Assembly: GCA_964251665.1 (NCBI GenBank)
Contig: CAXUKO010000015.1
Coordinates: 62,001-126,000, forward strand
DNA length: 64,000 bases
Reading direction: 5' to 3'
DNA from: JBBQLG01 sp964251665
GTDB lineage: Bacteria; Bacteroidota; Bacteroidia; Cytophagales; Spirosomataceae
Translations under genes and position numbers: made by a program
Notes under the pieces: model-generated
What the model saw: only the letters and a program-made list of their open reading frames with translations
The model's database searches: none
What the model was told of the DNA's origin: nothing
In this document: in pieces, positions 41,434 to 50,263 of the stretch
Layout of the letters: every line of letters starts with the position of its first letter
Numbering within the stretch: the first letter of the stretch is position 1

Positions 41434-42081
41434 TTACAGCACTGTCAAAGTCGCACCAAGAGGTTTGGTAAAACTGGAGAATTTGACAATTCTATTTTCA
41501 GGCGTGACAGGATTGCCTTTCCAAATACGTATCATGCTAAACTTCGCAGGTAATTTAGTCATAATTCGTGCTGATGTAGTTTTTAGTTTTACTTCGATCA
41601 CAACGACGGCTGAATCTGGAGTGGCCAAATTATTACTAGTAATTATTCCGAGTGGTCTGCTTTCCACTGTGGCTTTAATACCAATAACAGGTTTTGCAAT
41701 TTCTCTGATTGAGAACGCGCCTGTGTAAGACGGAGCATTATTGTTTGCTTCGAGTGGGTCCACATTATCAACATATAATGTTGTGATATTTGGAGAAACG
41801 TTTGGTTCAGTAGCCGTATCTGTTATCCAAGATGAAATACCAGAGGCAGTAATTTTAACTTCCGAAATTTCGTACTCGATAGGCGAACCGCCATTGGTAG
41901 GTTTTCCACCAAAACTCATCTCTAAAGTATCTGCGGGCAAAGTCATTAAAACCTTAACTCTTGGCGGTTTAACGGGCTTAGGCGTATTAGAAGTAGGATC
42001 GTTTTTATCCGAACCGCATGATATAAGCGTCATAAAGCCGACGATACCAAAGTATAAACAAGTTTTTCCGAGCAGACGCAT
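41434..42081 (-). CDS. Hypothetical lipoprotein between two copies of the glycosyltransferase tail
   Basis: The protein has 215 residues from the Met at 42081. It has a lipoprotein signal (YFGIVGFMTLISCGSDK). The rest is beta-rich with no recognised motif, apart from a short Pro/Lys linker after the signal. AT-rich composition is unlike the neighbours. The gene lies exactly between the decayed tail copy and the intact one, so it was probably brought in by the same rearrangement. Confidence 0.7.
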   Translation of the reverse strand: MRLLGKTCLYFGIVGFMTLISCGSDKNDPTSNTPKPVKPPRVKVLMTLPADTLEMSFGGKPTNGGSPIEYEISEVKITASGISSWITDTATEPNVSPNITTLYVDNVDPLEANNNAPSYTGAFSIREIAKPVIGIKATVESRPLGIITSNNLATPDSAVVVIEVKLKTTSARIMTKLPAKFSMIRIWKGNPVTPENRIVKFSSFTKPLGATLTVL

Positions 42082-42396
42082 GATGTAGAGGTCAGTAATA
42101 AAAATAAATCGTCTGTTAATGTACAAGTAAAATCAGTTCACGTTGCGAAATAGTTATTCTTTCAAACACCCGTGCGTGAGTTATGAATGTTAAGAGAAGT
42201 AAAAAAACTTCAAAAGTATTCGGTAGCGACTACATAAATCCATGCCGGGGAGGTCGCACAACCCTTTCAAGTGCCAGCTGTTTTTGCCTGTTAGACCTTA
42301 GGCTTATCCGTTCCTGCTGGTGGGTTCTGCCCCATATTGACAAAAGAGACCGGGGCCGCAATTGATGAATTATGGCCCCGGTCTTTTTCAATGCTA
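42082..42396. other. Intergenic region with a bidirectional terminator
   Basis: A 60-codon open frame on the plus strand from 42183 lacks any protein-like feature and crosses into the terminator, so it is not called. The rest is AT-rich near the lipoprotein gene promoter and then GC-rich. The terminator at 42342-42388 is the only structure. Confidence 0.5.
42342..42388 (-). terminator. Terminator after the glycosyltransferase gene
   Basis: AGACCGGGGCC (42347-42357) and GGCCCCGGTCT (42374-42384) pair perfectly. The plus-strand side is followed by TTTTTC and the minus side by CTTTTG, so it may work in both directions. Confidence 0.8.
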
Positions 42397-44622
42397 CTAC
42401 TCCTCAATTCCCGCTTCTTTCTGCTTTTTTCGTTCTTCGCGCTCGCGTCGTTTGCGTTCGCGCCGGGTTTCGGGGCGGGCCTGTGTTGTATCGGCTGCGA
42501 TAACGGGTTCAGGTTTGGCTTCTTCAGTAGGCTGAACCGTTTCCGCGTTGGGTTTAGTCCGTTCTTCCGGGCGGTTGTCGAAGAGCTGCTTCAGGAAATC
42601 GTCAACATTGTCGACATCATTCGGGTCCGTCAGCAGGCTATCCGAACCCATCGAGTCGAGTGGGGAAATCTGTTGTCGTAGCCCCGGCCGGAGTCGGACA
42701 TCGTAAAAGCCGTAAGCCCCCGAATCCGGTTCCGTCAGCCCGCGACGGGCCATAATCTTACCGATGAGCCTGAAATAGCCCCGAACGTAGGTCCGTAACG
42801 AGCCATCGGGATTGAAGTGATTCAGCGTCGATTTAGGTCGGGGCACCACAAACGCCAGGAAGATACTTTCACCGATGCTCAGATCAGCGGGGGCTTTGTC
42901 GAAATAATACCGGGACGCTTCGCCGATGCCGTAAATGTTGCGGCCCCACTCAATAATGTTCAGGTACACCTCATACAGGCGTTCTTTCGAGACAATGTGC
43001 TCGTTCTCGATCAGCCACACAATCAGGATCTCCTCCACCTTGCGGGCAATGTTTTTCTTACGGTTCAGAAAGGCGTTCTTGACCAGCTGCATCGAAATGG
43101 TACTGGCTCCGCGCTTGAACGAACCGGCTTTGTAGTTGGTCGCGATTGAGACGCGAAACGCCTTTTCATTGAAGCCTTTGTGCGTGAAGAAATTATAGTC
43201 TTCCGATGTCAGCAGGGCGTTACGCAGGTTCGGCGAAATCTGCTCCAGTGGCGTGTAATCCGGGTTTTCGGGGCCAACGATAATATCGCGGACGGGTTTG
43301 TTCTTTTCGTAGGGAGTATAGACGAACGGCCGGTTGATCCGTGCGAAATCGACATTACCCAGATGCAGAATCTTAAAATTGAGATCATGTTTCAGGCTGG
43401 AACCGAACTGCACCGAATCGGGCTGAGCCGTATCCAGGTGGAGTGCCATGTCGTACTTGAGCTTACCCTGCACTTTGATTCCCTCCAGCGACTCGAACAG
43501 ACCGCGCGGAAAAGCATTAAACAGCGCCTGAGCGTCTAACTCGTCGGTATGCAGTTGAACATCATAAATCCGGGGTGCGTTTTTGTCGGCCTTTCCCGTT
43601 GGGGCATCCTCTTCAGGAATGGTGTATTTAACATAGGGCCGGGCAGAAACGGTGCCCAAGTGAATAGCGGACGTACTATCTAAACCAACATAATTTTCGC
43701 CTACAAATACATTCGCATCCAGCGCAGCCCGGTCTACCGAGACATCGGAGGGTGACAGCGCGGGGTGGTTTACCCGTAAATTTCGTACTGAACCGGCCCC
43801 TTCCAGCCGGAAATCGCCACCCGAACGACCAACGTCGTGCAACTCAACGCCGACGGTATCAACCTGCATTTTCAGCTTAAAGCGCTCATAGAGATAAGGG
43901 AGTTCGAGCGGTTTGTTGTCGGCAAACAGTTTGAGGTCATACTCGCGGCTGCTGGGGTCGGCAGTACCGGCCAGATGCCAGGTGGCCTGATTGCCGTTGA
44001 TACGTAATGTTGAGGAAAGAACGTCGTCGTCGATAACGGCTTTTTCGGCCAGCAACGAAATACGCCGGGTGCTGTCAATACCTCTGATTTCCAGATTGCT
44101 GATATTCAGATTATCGGGGATTTTTGACAGTAAATTGTCGATCAGGCTTTCAGAAACATCGGCGAGGTTAACGCGTTTAGGCCGCTCGTCGGTTGCGGTC
44201 GTCGTTGAATCTTTTTTGCGCCGACGAATCAGGAAGTCGACGTTAGTGACAGAGTCACGCTTGACAACCTGTACCAAACCATCCTGGAGCATCATTGATG
44301 AAAGGCCGATTTGGCCCCGTAACATGGGCCAGAGTTTAACACCCACTTCTACGCGGGCGATACGGGCGAGGCTGTCCCGGTGTTCGGGAACCACTGAAAT
44401 GCCCGTAAACGCTACTGTTGTGAGCCCCGTAAACCGGGCAGAAGCGATCTTGACGTCGAGCTGATAGTCGCGTTTAGCTTTGCGGATACCCCGTTCGAGG
44501 GCTACCTTAAGCAGGCGTTCGCGGTTGAAATAAGCGTAGCCAGCACCGATGCTACCCAGCACAAACAGGCTTAGGAGCGTCCAGCCAGTGATGCGGAGCA
44601 CTTTACGTTGATTAAAAGGCAT
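42397..44622 (-). CDS. Stand-alone peptidoglycan glycosyltransferase (GT51) with AsmA-like N-terminus
   Basis: The protein has 741 residues. One N-terminal membrane helix (WTLLSLFVLGSIGAGYAYF) is followed by about 380 residues like an AsmA/TULIP-type domain. From about 460 to 640 is the GT51 domain: SEDYNFFTHKGF with the catalytic Glu, RGASTISMQLVKN, and NIIEWGRNIYGIGEASRYYF. No transpeptidase domain is present. It would polymerise glycan strands from lipid II. The C-terminal end is a charged tail (RERKRREREERKKQ). A decayed copy of this tail lies at 41303. Confidence 0.9.
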   Translation of the reverse strand: MPFNQRKVLRITGWTLLSLFVLGSIGAGYAYFNRERLLKVALERGIRKAKRDYQLDVKIASARFTGLTTVAFTGISVVPEHRDSLARIARVEVGVKLWPMLRGQIGLSSMMLQDGLVQVVKRDSVTNVDFLIRRRKKDSTTTATDERPKRVNLADVSESLIDNLLSKIPDNLNISNLEIRGIDSTRRISLLAEKAVIDDDVLSSTLRINGNQATWHLAGTADPSSREYDLKLFADNKPLELPYLYERFKLKMQVDTVGVELHDVGRSGGDFRLEGAGSVRNLRVNHPALSPSDVSVDRAALDANVFVGENYVGLDSTSAIHLGTVSARPYVKYTIPEEDAPTGKADKNAPRIYDVQLHTDELDAQALFNAFPRGLFESLEGIKVQGKLKYDMALHLDTAQPDSVQFGSSLKHDLNFKILHLGNVDFARINRPFVYTPYEKNKPVRDIIVGPENPDYTPLEQISPNLRNALLTSEDYNFFTHKGFNEKAFRVSIATNYKAGSFKRGASTISMQLVKNAFLNRKKNIARKVEEILIVWLIENEHIVSKERLYEVYLNIIEWGRNIYGIGEASRYYFDKAPADLSIGESIFLAFVVPRPKSTLNHFNPDGSLRTYVRGYFRLIGKIMARRGLTEPDSGAYGFYDVRLRPGLRQQISPLDSMGSDSLLTDPNDVDNVDDFLKQLFDNRPEERTKPNAETVQPTEEAKPEPVIAADTTQARPETRRERKRREREERKKQKEAGIEE

Positions 44623-44671
44623 TCGGTTCTATGTTCGGAAGCGTAAAGATACAGTTTACACTTTTCATGAT

Positions 44672-45124
44672 TTAAAAATCAAGATGACAATTCGTCCACT
44701 CGGCGTCAAACCGTGTGCCGAACTGTTTGTAGAAATTAATGGCTGGTTCATTCCAGTCCAGTACCTGCCACATCATGCCAGTACAGTTCGTCTGGTGAGC
44801 CATGTCGATAGTGGCTTCGAGCAGGCGTTTCCCCGCGCTCTTGCCCCGGTAGCTTTCGGTTACGATCAGATCTTCCAGATACAGCCGTTTGCCTTTCCAG
44901 GTCGAGTACCGAAAGTAATACAGCGACATGCCTACAATCTGGTTTAACTCGCTGTCTTCGGCAACCAGAAAGCCAAAAACCGGCTCAGGACCAAAGCCAT
45001 CTTCGGCCATTTTTTCAACGGTTGTTGTGATCTGTTCGGGCGCTTTCTCGAAAACGGCCAGCTCTTCAACTAATTTGAACGCGGCTGGAATATCGGCGCG
45101 GACGCCGGGTCGAATGGTAAGCAT
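44672..45124 (-). CDS. GNAT family N-acetyltransferase
   Basis: The protein has 150 residues from the Met at 45124. It has the GNAT acetyl-CoA loop (DLIVTESYRGKSAGKRLLEA) and an end like diamine acetyltransferases (QVLDWNEPAINFYKQFGTRF). It resembles the spermidine/spermine acetyltransferase group. Substrate not proven. The much longer frame upstream has no protein features. Confidence 0.9.
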   Translation of the reverse strand: MLTIRPGVRADIPAAFKLVEELAVFEKAPEQITTTVEKMAEDGFGPEPVFGFLVAEDSELNQIVGMSLYYFRYSTWKGKRLYLEDLIVTESYRGKSAGKRLLEATIDMAHQTNCTGMMWQVLDWNEPAINFYKQFGTRFDAEWTNCHLDF

Positions 45125-45185
45125 TTTGTAATGAGCGAATGAATGAATTATTGAATGAGTTGCGCCTGCCGATATGAATTCAGGT

Positions 45186-46235
45186 TCAGTTTCTGGCTCC
45201 GGTAAAATTCCGCCATTTATCCAGGGCAGCCTGAAAATCAGTGGGCGGATCGGCCTCGAAATAGAGAAATTGTTGGGTACGCGGGTGAATAAAGCCCAGT
45301 GATTTGGCGTGGAGGGCCTGCCGGGGCAGCAACGCAAAGGCGTTTTCGACAAAGGCTTTATAGCTGCCGTTGGGCGTACCGCGCAAAATACGGTCACCGC
45401 CGTACATAGCATCATTGAACAGCGGGTGGCCGATATGCTTCATGTGCGCCCGAATCTGGTGCGTCCGACCGGTTTCGAGTTTACACTCAATCAGGGCCAC
45501 GTAGTTCAGCTGCTCGAGTGTTTTATAATGGGTGATGGCATGTTTGCCCTCGCTGCCATCCGGGAAAACCGCCTGCACCCGTCGGTCACGAGCCGAGCGT
45601 CCCAGGTGGCCGGTGATTGTGCCCGCCGGTGGTTCGGGTAAGCCCCAGACAATGGCGTTGTAGGTCCGTTCGATGCTGTGGTCGAAGAATTGCCGGGCGA
45701 GGTGGGTCATGGCGTACTCTGTTTTGGCAATCACCATCAGGCCCGACGTATCTTTGTCGATGCGGTGGATCAACCCCGGCCGGGCCACGCCATTCTGCGT
45801 GGTTGGCAGGTTCTGGAAGTGATACACCAGTGCGTTTACGAGCGTGCCATCCCAGTTACCATGCGCCGGGTGGACAACCATACCGGCCGGTTTGTTGAGC
45901 ACCAGCAGGTCCGCGTCCTCAAAAACAATGTCAAGCGGAATGTTCTCAGGCTTAATATCAGTGTCGCGGGGCGGGTGAGGCAGCGACACCGTAATGAGGT
46001 CGAGGGGCCTGACCTTATAACTGGCCTTGGTTGGTTTTTCATTCACCCGGACCGATTCCACATCGATACCCGCCTGAATTTTGGTCCGCGTGGCAAAGGG
46101 CAGCCGGTCCATCAGGAATCGGTCAATCCGAATCGGACTTTGGCCTTTGTCGACCACGATTCGGTGATGTTCGTATAATTCGTCGTCCTCGTCTTCGGCT
46201 GAATCGGGCGCGGTGTATTCGTTGTTATCTTGCAT
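45186..46235 (-). CDS. RluA/RluD family pseudouridine synthase
   Basis: The protein has 349 residues. An S4 RNA-binding domain (RIDRFLMDRLPFATRTKIQ) is followed by the catalytic domain with the Asp motif HRIDKDTSGLMVIAKTEYA, and ECKLETGRTHQIRAHMKHIGHPL. It isomerises uridines in 23S rRNA or tRNA. It is divergent from the next gene, with 22 bases between starts. Confidence 0.93.
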   Translation of the reverse strand: MQDNNEYTAPDSAEDEDDELYEHHRIVVDKGQSPIRIDRFLMDRLPFATRTKIQAGIDVESVRVNEKPTKASYKVRPLDLITVSLPHPPRDTDIKPENIPLDIVFEDADLLVLNKPAGMVVHPAHGNWDGTLVNALVYHFQNLPTTQNGVARPGLIHRIDKDTSGLMVIAKTEYAMTHLARQFFDHSIERTYNAIVWGLPEPPAGTITGHLGRSARDRRVQAVFPDGSEGKHAITHYKTLEQLNYVALIECKLETGRTHQIRAHMKHIGHPLFNDAMYGGDRILRGTPNGSYKAFVENAFALLPRQALHAKSLGFIHPRTQQFLYFEADPPTDFQAALDKWRNFTGARN

Positions 46236-46257
46236 TGTCCGTAAAATTACGGCTTTT

Positions 46258-47166
46258 ATGAACGAACAGACCCACGTCTTAGCTGATTTCGCCCGTGATT
46301 CGCCGGTTGTGCTCCTGAATGCTCCCTTTCCCGAATCGGTGCCAATTCTTTTGTTCTTAAAACGCGATGACTTACTTCATCCGTATGTGTCGGGTAATAA
46401 GTGGCGAAAGCTCAAATACAACCTCATTGCGGCCCGGCAGGGACAGTTCGATACATTGTTAACGTTTGGCGGACCCTACTCTAACCACCTATACGCAACA
46501 GCCGCAGCCGGACAGTGGCTTGGGTTTAAAACGATTGGCGTCGTGCGGGGCGATGAACTTCGTAATCAGCCCCTAAATCCAACGCTATCATTCTGTCAAT
46601 CCTGCGGAATGTACCTGCATTTTGTGAGCCGGATCGATTTTCGGCGTCAGGAAGAACCCGCGTTTATGGCGGATTTGCACCGACAGTTTGGTAATTTTTA
46701 CGCCTTACCCGAAGGCGGTACGAACGAGCTGGCCGTGCGGGGGACCGCCGAAATTATGCCCGAACTGGTAACTCAGTTAGGCTACGTGCCGGATTTTGTT
46801 TGCTGCTCCGTCGGAACGGGTGGTACGGTGGCTGGACTGGCTCGATCGGCCCCGCCCGAAACGACTGTGCTCGGCTTTTCAGCATTAAAGGGCTTCGTGG
46901 GTGGCCAGCAGACGGAAACTTGTAACCTGATTACAGAGTACCATTTTGGCGGTTATGCCAAAACGACTCCCGAGTTGTTCGAGTTTATCCGCGTGTTCGA
47001 GCGCAACACCGGTGTACGTATTGAGCAGGTGTACACCGGCAAACTGCTGTACGGCATTTACGACCTGGCGCGGCAGGGCTATTTCCCAGATGGAGCAACG
47101 GTTGCGGCCATTCACACGGGCGGGTTGCAGGGGCGAAGTCCGCTTTTAAACCATAATGTGCCCTGA
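46258..47166 (+). CDS. ACC deaminase / D-cysteine desulfhydrase family PLP enzyme
   Basis: The protein has 302 residues from the ATG at 46258. The PLP lysine lies in SGNKWRKLKYNL, and the phosphate-binding loop is CCSVGTGGTVAGLA. GGPYSNHLYATAAAG is also typical. The family contains 1-aminocyclopropane-1-carboxylate deaminase and D-cysteine desulfhydrase; which one cannot be told here. Confidence 0.9.
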   Translation: MNEQTHVLADFARDSPVVLLNAPFPESVPILLFLKRDDLLHPYVSGNKWRKLKYNLIAARQGQFDTLLTFGGPYSNHLYATAAAGQWLGFKTIGVVRGDELRNQPLNPTLSFCQSCGMYLHFVSRIDFRRQEEPAFMADLHRQFGNFYALPEGGTNELAVRGTAEIMPELVTQLGYVPDFVCCSVGTGGTVAGLARSAPPETTVLGFSALKGFVGGQQTETCNLITEYHFGGYAKTTPELFEFIRVFERNTGVRIEQVYTGKLLYGIYDLARQGYFPDGATVAAIHTGGLQGRSPLLNHNVP

Positions 47167-47254
47167 ACGGCTAAAAAAGGCTAACTTGGGTAGCTATACG
47201 GCCACCACTGTCTGATCTGCGTGGGATGTTCACAATCACCAATCCTCAGTTCGC

Positions 47255-48628
47255 ATGACCCAACCACTACACCGCCTGCTCTTTTTTGTTCTCTGCCTGA
47301 TAATGACTATTCCAGGTCAGGCGCAATCATTGACACCGACGGCTATTCTATCGGAACGCGACCGGGCTAAGGTGATCGACGACCTGCTCGACGACCGGTT
47401 CACCAACTTACTGCCCCAACTCATGCGCCGGAACGGGCTGGATATGTGGGTTATTATCTCCCGCGAATACAACGAAGACCCGGTCTTACGAACCATGCTG
47501 CCGAGTACATGGCTCTCGGCCCGCCGACGAACCATCATCGTGTTTTTCGACACTGGTAAGGAGGGCGACGACGCGGTTGAGAAACTGGCTATCGCCCGCT
47601 ACGACGTGGGTAATTTGCTGAAAGGTGCCTGGGATATTGATGTTCGGCCTAATCAATGGGAGGCTCTTGCCAAGATTATTACCGACCGTAAGCCCAAAAA
47701 AATTGGGTTGAACACCTCGACGAACTACGCCCACGCCGATGGGTTGTCAGCTACCGAGCAGCGCGAATTTCTGGAAAAATTGCCCGTAGACTACCGGACG
47801 AAGATTGTCTCCGCCGAGAAAGTAGCGGTTGGCTGGCTTGAAACGCGCACCGAAAAGGAGATGGCTTTATATCCGCTTATTTGTCGGCTGTCTCACCAAA
47901 TTATTCAGGAAGGGTTGTCGGAGCAGGTGATTCAGCCGGGCGTGACTACCACGGAAGACGTTGTCTGGTGGTTTCGGCAGCGCATCACCAATCTGGGCTT
48001 AGATACGTGGTTTCACCCGACGGTTGATGTTCAGCGGGCCGACCAGAACGACTTCAACCATCTCCGCACCTTCGCGAAACGGCCCTCAGGTGAAGTAATT
48101 CAGGCGGGCGATTTGTTACATGTCGATTTTGGCATTACCTATCTACGATTAAATACCGATCAGCAGCAACACGCGTATGTACTGCGTCCCGGCGAGACGG
48201 ATGTGCCCGAGGCTATCAAAACAGCGTTTAAGCAGGGAAACCGGTTGCAGGAGATCCTGACTGAGCAGTTCAAAGGGGGCAAAACGGGTAATCAGATGCT
48301 TTTGGCTGGTCTGGCCCAGGCCGAAGTCGAGGGCATTAAAGGTACTATCTATTCTCATCCGATCGGTGTACACGGTCATGCGGCTGGCCCGACGATTGGT
48401 CTCTGGGATCAGCAGAAGGGCGTTCCCGGTCCGGGCGACTATCCCCTGATGGCGAACACGGCCTATTCCATCGAACTCAATGCCGCCGTTGAGATTCCGG
48501 AGTGGAAAAAGACCATCCGAATCATGCTTGAGGAAGACGGCTTTTTCGACGGTCAATCCTTCCGCTACATCGACGGCCGCCAGACCGAGATTTACACCAT
48601 TCCACGTCGGCTGGGGTATGTAAAGTGA
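47255..48628 (+). CDS. Exported M24 family peptidase (Xaa-Pro type)
   Basis: The protein has 457 residues. A signal peptide (LLFFVLCLIMTIPGQAQ) sends it across the inner membrane. An N-terminal creatinase-like domain is followed by the pita-bread domain with the metal ligands: DLLHVDFGITYL (two Asp), IGVHGHAAGPT (His) and YSIELNAAVEIPEW (Glu). It probably removes residues before proline in the periplasm. Confidence 0.9.
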   Translation: MTQPLHRLLFFVLCLIMTIPGQAQSLTPTAILSERDRAKVIDDLLDDRFTNLLPQLMRRNGLDMWVIISREYNEDPVLRTMLPSTWLSARRRTIIVFFDTGKEGDDAVEKLAIARYDVGNLLKGAWDIDVRPNQWEALAKIITDRKPKKIGLNTSTNYAHADGLSATEQREFLEKLPVDYRTKIVSAEKVAVGWLETRTEKEMALYPLICRLSHQIIQEGLSEQVIQPGVTTTEDVVWWFRQRITNLGLDTWFHPTVDVQRADQNDFNHLRTFAKRPSGEVIQAGDLLHVDFGITYLRLNTDQQQHAYVLRPGETDVPEAIKTAFKQGNRLQEILTEQFKGGKTGNQMLLAGLAQAEVEGIKGTIYSHPIGVHGHAAGPTIGLWDQQKGVPGPGDYPLMANTAYSIELNAAVEIPEWKKTIRIMLEEDGFFDGQSFRYIDGRQTEIYTIPRRLGYVK

Positions 48629-48683
48629 GGGATACGCGTCCTGACGTGTCGGTAACGCAGTTACTCATGAACTAAAGTTTTAT

Positions 48684-48691
48684 TAACTTTG
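48684..48691 (+). promoter_or_regulatory. Possible -7 box TAACTTTG before the small charged protein
   Basis: TAACTTTG fits TAnnTTTG and lies 25 bases before the ATG at 48716. It leaves a short leader that contains the TTTATCNCAAAATC word shared with the gene at 32606. Confidence 0.4.
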
Positions 48692-48715
48692 GTTTATCGC
48701 AAAATCTTGTTAGCC

Positions 48716-48904
48716 ATGACAAAGACTCTTGAACAGGAACAACATGAGCATCAGGAACTACAGAAACGGATGGTGGCTGTAGCCCGGCGCATGATGGAAA
48801 GTAAACAGCAACTCCAGCAGGAGATGCGGGAAGATATGAAGAACCCCCAAATTCGGGCGGCCATCGATGAATTGAAAAAGCGGAATGCAAAACAGGCCGG
48901 TTAA
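48716..48904 (+). CDS. Small charged helical protein, family A
   Basis: The 62-residue protein is a charged helix from the ATG at 48716 (MTKTLEQEQHEHQELQKRM start). The end NPQIRAAIDELKKRNAKQ matches the end of the protein at 32606. The leader TTTATCNCAAAATC matches too. No known family is recognised. Its small size and coiled character suggest a binding partner or regulator. Confidence 0.6.
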   Translation: MTKTLEQEQHEHQELQKRMVAVARRMMESKQQLQQEMREDMKNPQIRAAIDELKKRNAKQAG

Positions 48905-49054
48905 TGGGTACACGTATATTTTCTTGGGAGGAAATAACAATACATACTTCTTTGTTACTGAGCAACAGGTTGTTTATGAACTGAAATTTAAACCCAGTCT
49001 ACGTCTTTGGTAAGCAATCTGCTTTTACTGAATTCGCGTTTGAATTTGTTATAG

Positions 49055-49399
49055 ATGTTGTGGAAAACCCGCATTCTAAACTACCTCAACGCGACGCTGC
49101 CATTCCCTGTTACGATAGCTACTATCTTTAACGACTTCTTTGCATTAAAGGAAACTGTTGTAGTCTACATATGCGAAAACGCAGATGGCCGTGCCGCTGT
49201 TCGCAATCGGAAATTTGGCCATTGGTTTGAACAGTTTCAATCAGGCAGTTTAAGTTTTATCAAGTTTGATTACCGCTTTGGCACCGATGCCGAGTTCTTT
49301 CTTACATCCCTTATCATGCGGATTGATAATCCCCGTATGGCTGACATAGTCACTTCGTTCCAAAAGCTTTCTCTTGACTATGACCGAACGGACAAGTAA
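49055..49399 (+). CDS. Hypothetical protein
   Basis: The 114-residue protein has a mixed fold pattern with beta strands (ETVVVYICENADG) and helices. No family is recognised. The region from 48905 to 49430 is AT-richer than its flanks. It ends 32 bases before the creatininase-like gene. Confidence 0.5.
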   Translation: MLWKTRILNYLNATLPFPVTIATIFNDFFALKETVVVYICENADGRAAVRNRKFGHWFEQFQSGSLSFIKFDYRFGTDAEFFLTSLIMRIDNPRMADIVTSFQKLSLDYDRTDK

Positions 49400-49431
49400 A
49401 ATCGGCTTCAAGCCTCAATAACTCACACCCA

Positions 49432-50193
49432 ATGCGTCCCTACATTCTTGCTGAAACCAATTACAAAGCCGCTCTCGAAACCCGGTTTGAGGTCGCTATT
49501 CTGCCCTGGGGTGCTACTGAGGCCCATAATTACCACCTGCCGTATGCGACCGACGTGATTGAAGCGGGGGCGATAGCCGCTGAAGCTGCTCGGCTGGCCT
49601 GGGAGCAGGAAGCAAAAGTAATTGTCCTGCCCACCGTGCCGTTTGGCGTACATACCGGTCAGACTGACATTCTACTGAATCTCAACATGAATCCCAGTAC
49701 GCAGCTGCTGGTGCTTACCGATATCGTCGAGGTGCTAAACCGGCAGGGAATCCATAAACTGCTTATTCTGAACAGCCATGGCGGAAATGACTTTAAGCAG
49801 ATGATTCGGGAAGTGGGCGTTCAGTATCCCGATATGCTCATCAGCAGTTGTTTTGTATTCAATGTGCTGAAACGGTCGGAGTATTTCGACACGTTGGGCG
49901 ATCATGCCGACGAAATGGAAACCAGTATCATGCTGCATATTGCGCCCGAACTGGTGCGTCCGCTGGAGGAGGCTGGCGATGGACAGGCTAAACGCTGGAA
50001 AGTAGCCGCTTTTAATGAAGGATGGGCCTGGGCCGAGCGGCAATGGTCGCGGGTATCAACCGACACAGGAATTGGCAATCCGAAGACAGGAACCGCCGAA
50101 AAAGGAAAACGCTATTTCACTGACCTGACCGTAAAACTCAGCGGGCTACTGATTGCCCTTGCGCAGGCCGATACGCAGGATTTGTATGAATAA
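49432..50193 (+). CDS. Creatininase family amidohydrolase
   Basis: The protein has 253 residues. Metal-binding residues of the creatininase fold are seen: LPWGATEAHNYHLPYATD (Glu, His, Asp) and LNSHGGND (His). The family hydrolyses cyclic amides. In Bacteroidota such genes often act in cofactor or nucleotide breakdown; the substrate is unknown here. Confidence 0.9.
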   Translation: MRPYILAETNYKAALETRFEVAILPWGATEAHNYHLPYATDVIEAGAIAAEAARLAWEQEAKVIVLPTVPFGVHTGQTDILLNLNMNPSTQLLVLTDIVEVLNRQGIHKLLILNSHGGNDFKQMIREVGVQYPDMLISSCFVFNVLKRSEYFDTLGDHADEMETSIMLHIAPELVRPLEEAGDGQAKRWKVAAFNEGWAWAERQWSRVSTDTGIGNPKTGTAEKGKRYFTDLTVKLSGLLIALAQADTQDLYE

Positions 50194-50197
50194 TGTA

Positions 50198-50257
50198 GAA
50201 CGCTGATTTTTATGATGGTTATGATCTAAATCATAACCATCATAAAAATCAGCGTTC
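50198..50257. terminator. Perfect 28-bp palindrome between convergent genes
   Basis: The arms 50198-50225 and 50230-50257 are exact complements around CTAA. They read GAACGCTGATTTTTATGATGG and on. It begins four bases after one stop codon (50193) and ends six bases before the other (50264), so it would terminate both genes. Confidence 0.85.
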
Positions 50258-50263
50258 CATCAG

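Noticed and set aside
42183..42365. 60-residue plus-strand frame
   Set aside because: Basic and Cys-rich with no domain, and it runs into the terminator stem; most likely chance.
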